DNA of 64,000 nt from Tomocerus qinae (taxonomy: Eukaryota > Arthropoda > Collembola > Entomobryomorpha > Tomoceridae): assembly GCA_020055645.1 (NCBI GenBank), contig CM034546.1, positions 124,641,875 through 124,705,874 on the forward strand. Reading direction: 5' to 3'. Positions 59,753-64,000 of the stretch are shown here, piece by piece. The translations under genes and the position numbers were made by a program. Below the pieces are notes generated by a model, which saw only the letters and a program-made list of their open reading frames with translations, searched no databases and was not told the DNA's origin. Position 1 is the stretch's first letter. Each line of letters starts with the position of its first letter.

Positions 59753-62700
59753 GTTTGAAGAGTTTCCAAAAATAGTCAAAAAGGTAAGAGACGAAGTTTT
59801 ACTGCAAAAAGTCAAAGGCTCGGACACATTGTTCCCGTTTAGAAGATCTGGATTCTGGATGACGATTAAAGCCGCCCTGCAGTTAAACTTGACTCATGAA
59901 TTAGGACTTCGGGATGGCCTCTTTCTGTTCAAGATGATCATGTCCCAACTGATGGCCACAATTTGCCGGTGTTTATTAACACGCACGTATGGAGAACTAG
60001 ACATTGATTTGACAATTCAAATGTAAGCAAAACTTGCTCGCAGGCTTGAAAAACTTGATATGTTAGCTGGAAAGACTACGCATTCATCTTTGCTGACGAT
60101 TCACCAAATACTACATCGAGAAACAGTGAAAATAATTGATAACATCAGAACGAACATTAACACTCAGTACGATTCGAGGTTGGAGATTGACAAGAAAGAA
60201 TGTCAGTTGCAGGGTTTAGGAAAATTAGATTTTGAAAACGACATTTATCACAAAGCCCCCAATTTAAAGACTTACTTAGCTAGAAAAGAAACAAATAATT
60301 ATTCAGGCAATTCAGCTGCTGTTTTTACACCCAAAATATTTGGACGATGTGGACATCAATTTCCATCTGTAAATATCCTACTAGAAATTAACGAAATTTC
60401 TTTGGGGGTTGCGTTGTATGATGTCGAAAACTGGATATTTCAACATCTGGATAATTTTATCTGGGATGCTACTATAATTCGGGATTTAGCATTTGTATAT
60501 TCTGAAAAGGCTACGGAATACTACAAAAATGATCATGTTGGTTATAGCAGAATGGTACTGACTTTCTTGAAAATCATCAAAGCTTTAGACTCTAAGGCTG
60601 TAGAAAAATATCCTTTGTTAAATGACCACAGAACTGGAGTAAATACAGAAATCATCAGCCATCTGCTTTTACCTAAAAGAAAAGATTTGGAATATGCTCA
60701 TCAATTCGAAGAATATTTTAATACCAGAAACAAAAACAAAATGTACCCTTCTCTGGTAGAAGAAGATCATGTTACGGAAAAATCATTTTCAGGGAGATAT
60801 GCAGAGGGAAATGAAGAAATGTGCAAAAAAAGAGATGAAATTTTGACAATCGCAGCACAAAAAGTCAGAGAAAAAGAAGCGGAAGTGGAGAGACTGCGAG
60901 AAAGAGTTGCTGTTTTGAAACTGGAGCTAATTGGAATGGAATGCGAATACATCTCCAGATATAATCGACGATGGAAGACTTACAAACAAGTTCATTCGTA
61001 CGGTTGTACAAAATGTGCAAAAGAAAAGGAAAAAAATGGTTGCCGGGTTGAAGTCTATGAATATCCCTTGAGAGACGAAAAGTACAATCAAAATGCCGTT
61101 GTTTTTGAATTGCTCATACCGGTTGAAATCGCCTGTCTTCGAGACGTTCTTTACGTATTCTCGGCTGAAATCTGCCAGTCCTCCTTAACTTCCACATATA
61201 GTTGTGCAAATTGGAACGATAATCCTCAGTTGAGTCGTTATCATCGTGGGCAACAGCAAAAAACCTTCCTTGGAAGCTCAAATCGTTCTTTTAGTAGTAC
61301 TCATTTTAGCATGTGCCACGTGGACTCTTCAAATAGCCAAATTATTCTACGGAACAATGGCAGCTGCACCTTTTACGGAAATCATAAAAAGAGTAACACC
61401 AAATTGCAAAGTATTAAAAGATTTTGTACATTGCAAGTAGAATCCGGCTCACAGTACAAAGGACTGCAATGGGCAGTGGACGGTACAAGTCATTCTCAGA
61501 ACAAAGTTCTGACCAGTCAGAACGAGTGTCCGGAATCCTTAACTTTGACCGAATGGATTGAATTTGGTTCTTTGAGGTCGGGAAATAGGCTTCAGATTCG
61601 AAATATTTATATGGCAATAGAAAATGGACGCCTGACCTTCAAAAACGAATCAGTATTAATGCTAATTCTTCAAGCTCTATGGGAAGGAGGCGCCAATTCC
61701 GATTTTGTCTGGTCCCGAGATGCTCATGTAGACTTTGCTGACGATACCAGATTCTGCGAACAATTTAGTAACATCTTGGATAAATTTTTGAACACTCAAA
61801 AGAACAATTGGAAGCAACCGTACAATTTACTGACTATTATTATGATTACCATTCGTGTGTTGGAAATTAATTCAGATAGCTCGATCGTCGAACCTTTCAC
61901 GAATCTGTTGATTAAATGTCGAAATATCGCTGTGGAATGGATATCTTGCATTGAGGATGTGATGAAATTATCCAGTAATTTTGATCATTGCGAGAAGTTA
62001 AGAGACAATCTAGTCAATGTCGGAATCTGTTGCGCTCTTACATTTAATGTCGACCCAAATCTGCCATGCTTTTCCAAGATTCTAAATTACGAAAATGACG
62101 GTCTAAGAATTTGGATTTTGGCCCTGGTGAAAATTGATAACAATATCACTGTAAGCGAGCATAAAGATGTTAAACCTCAGAAACAATCCATTTACGACGA
62201 CGACGACTACATGTATTCACCATTTTCCCAAAAAATTTCCAGAGGATCATCATTTACGAGAAGAAACTTTCTGAGAATGATACGAAACACTGGCATTAAA
62301 ATAGAAGGAAGACTAAAGGAAATAATTAACGCCGAAAGTTTCAAGAGTTTTAATGTTTTGGCCAGGGAATACTTTTCTGCTGATCAGAATGATACGGATC
62401 GTTGGGAAGCACATGGTACAGTATTCTGTAAGCGAACAAAAGACAGAAATCAAATAGACAGACTTATTCAAGTGGATTTACTCCAAGGTAAATTTCTTGT
62501 TGATAATTTACCAGTGTCAAGACTCCCAGGAGCAATCGTCTCCAGTGAAGTCTTTCAAGAGTCTTTGGAAAAACAGTCCTTGAAGTTCAGCCTTTTGGAA
62601 ACGACTCGTTTCGATCTATTAACAAATTTAATGGCTGCAAATATTTATTCCGAGCGACTGATACGGTTATAATAACAGAAGAACGTCCAGACGGTCATTC

Positions 62701-63715
62701 TTATGATCTGGTACCACACACAGTCTTGCAAAATGAAGTTGTGCATCTTCTGGTAGAAAACTATTGTCATTGGTGGTGCCGGGAAAAGAAGGTTATTGAA
62801 TTCAAACCCCTTCCTTTCAATTTAAATGGAGATGACGGCTCTTTGGCCAATGATCACCACTACGCGCTGTCTTTAGAGACATACCAATTAACAGATACAG
62901 AAAGCGGACGAAATATCATCGACGTGAAAAGTGAAAGCTTCATCAGAATTTCTAAATACCTAAGTCGATTTGAGGAGGCTAATTATATCAAAATTTTCCT
63001 CGAATCCAAAGGAGAAAAATATCTAGCAACAGTAGAATTATCGAGGATGCGCTTGAAGTTCAAGGCGGTTGAAATGAATCAGAAAATTCACTTGGAGTCC
63101 AACGAGTATGAAGGGATGCGAGTGAGTTCCCAGCTTAAAATTGACGGATGTTTTACTGGACTGAGAAAAGGCCTTGTCTTGGAAGATATTTCCGGGAGCC
63201 AAGAATCGTTTTTGGTACCACACGGAGAAATTCTTGCGCATGTACAAGAGATTGGACCTCAGAAGGTGTTAATTTCTCTTGAAGAACTTCGAGAACCGAA
63301 ATTTTTTAAATTCGAGGTGAACCACCGATTACGTCAATTCAAAGCTGGAAAAAGTTATTCTGCATGGTTTTATTTGGCTTATTTACACGGACTGACGGCC
63401 CAACCATTGGAAGATCCATTCACTGGAATGACTGGAACTGAACAGGCTTTGGATATACTAAGTTCCCCTCACTGCTGGTCCAATGAACCTTTTGATGATG
63501 CGTCATTACTAATAATGGCCAGCTTATCCGAACTGACTCCCAAACGAGAGTATTATAGTGCTGGTCACAAACTATGCAAACAGTCACATTTCCAACTTTT
63601 CTGCCTTCTACTGCTGCCCACGAGTTGGTATTCGGTAAAAACACCTAAAACGAAAACCCAAATTTACCTATGTGGATTATGCAAATGTCGATGTATATTA
63701 TGCAACGACAGATGA
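59753..63715 (+). pseudogene. DUF3638/DUF3645-family protein, continuation after the transposon
   Basis: Starting at the second GTTTGA the frame reads FEEFPKIVKKVRDEVLLQ, PFRRSGFWMTIKAALQLNLT and AKLARRLEKLDML, matching the family's KxxRDEV...RRSPxWLxxRVALQ...AKIxRRLxKL. An 870-codon intronless frame (60060-62672) continues with LGKLDFENDIYHKAPNLKTY, a coiled-coil (EKEAEVERLRERVAVLKLEL), ECEYIS, a Cys pair YGCTKCAKEK, VYEYPLRD and AVVFELLIP; then 62726-63715 gives CHWWCREKKVIEFKP and LTPKREYYS. Breaks: an in-frame TAA at 60024-60026, a one-base slip near 62655 and another near 63572. Together with the transposon this marks a decaying gene. The DUF3638 domain itself would lie beyond the window. 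Confidence 0.65.
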
Positions 63716-63825
63716 GAAAACGCAACATAAAAGAAGCAACAATGTATATAATGCAACGACACAATGAGATAATGCAAAGACATATGTATATAATGCAAAG
63801 ACATAAGTAGATAATGCAACTGTCT
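63690..63825. repeat. Short tandem repeats of TATATAATGCAA(A/C)GACA type
   Basis: Five to six imperfect units of about 24-32 bp share ATAATGCAACGACA or ATAATGCAAAGACA. The final 175 bp of the window show nothing further. Confidence 0.6.
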
Positions 63826-64000
63826 TTATTTTTTACATTCGGTCATTTTATTTTATTACATTTCCTTAGTCAATGCTTTAATGTTAATGTCAAAATGTTT
63901 GTTTCATTTCAGTCCACTTAAAATGTAGCATGAGCAGTACCACAAATATTTATTCAATAATGTCAATAACGGCAAGCTTTGCTTTAGCTGTGGTTGTTTT

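Noticed and set aside
61246-61440. 64-codon frame with a hydrophobic stretch
   Set aside because: Shadow of the DUF3638-type frame, which is conserved through this region.

Overview
This is AT-rich animal DNA with short exons, GT-AG introns and many small transposons. Secreted lipocalins, a glycine/tryptophan-rich secreted protein and a glucose-dehydrogenase-like GMC pair point to an arthropod. Three genes have mainly microbial or fungal relatives: an NRPS-type terminal reductase, a B12-binding radical SAM protein, and a large DUF3638-type protein. This pattern would suit a springtail (Collembola), whose genomes are known to hold many transferred genes. That placement is inference.

Layout. 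1-802: end of an SDR-type thioester reductase. 1960-16839: tandem pair of 10-exon GMC oxidoreductase genes (A damaged, B apparently intact) with a scrap of a third copy between them. Their introns hold shared and private transposon insertions that date the duplication. 19586-21274: spliced B12-binding radical SAM gene. 21995-22285 (minus): main exon of a small secreted NxG-repeat protein. 25402-27113: six-exon ApoD-like lipocalin. 28603-29379 (minus): main exon of a GWG-repeat secreted protein. 31694-32644 and 35001-35968 (minus): tandem three-exon lipocalin-like genes. 36000-48300: no host gene seen, but many terminal-inverted-repeat elements. These include a 703-bp near-perfect palindrome and an element carrying a captured, intronless tail of an ERGIC-53/LMAN1-like receptor. 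48306-64000: a DUF3638-type gene broken by a 10.7-kb DNA transposon.

The most striking object is that transposon (49064-59752). It has a 6-bp target duplication (GTTTGA), TAT...ATA ends, terminal inverted repeats over 2 kb long built of tandem arrays, an IS3EU-like DDE integrase gene on the plus strand, and a HECT-type E3 ubiquitin ligase-like gene on the minus strand. Scattered through it, and seen nowhere else in the window, are twelve palindromes of one design, TGNNNNACGTNNNNCA. The arms differ from site to site but stay self-complementary. Six lie in introns of the two element genes, four in the inverted repeats, one downstream of the integrase gene and one in a HECT exon. I know of no description of such a set.

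Apart from the element's two genes, no operon-like cooperation is visible. The GMC and lipocalin clusters look like ordinary tandem gene families. No rRNA, tRNA, CRISPR array or retroviral element was recognised.
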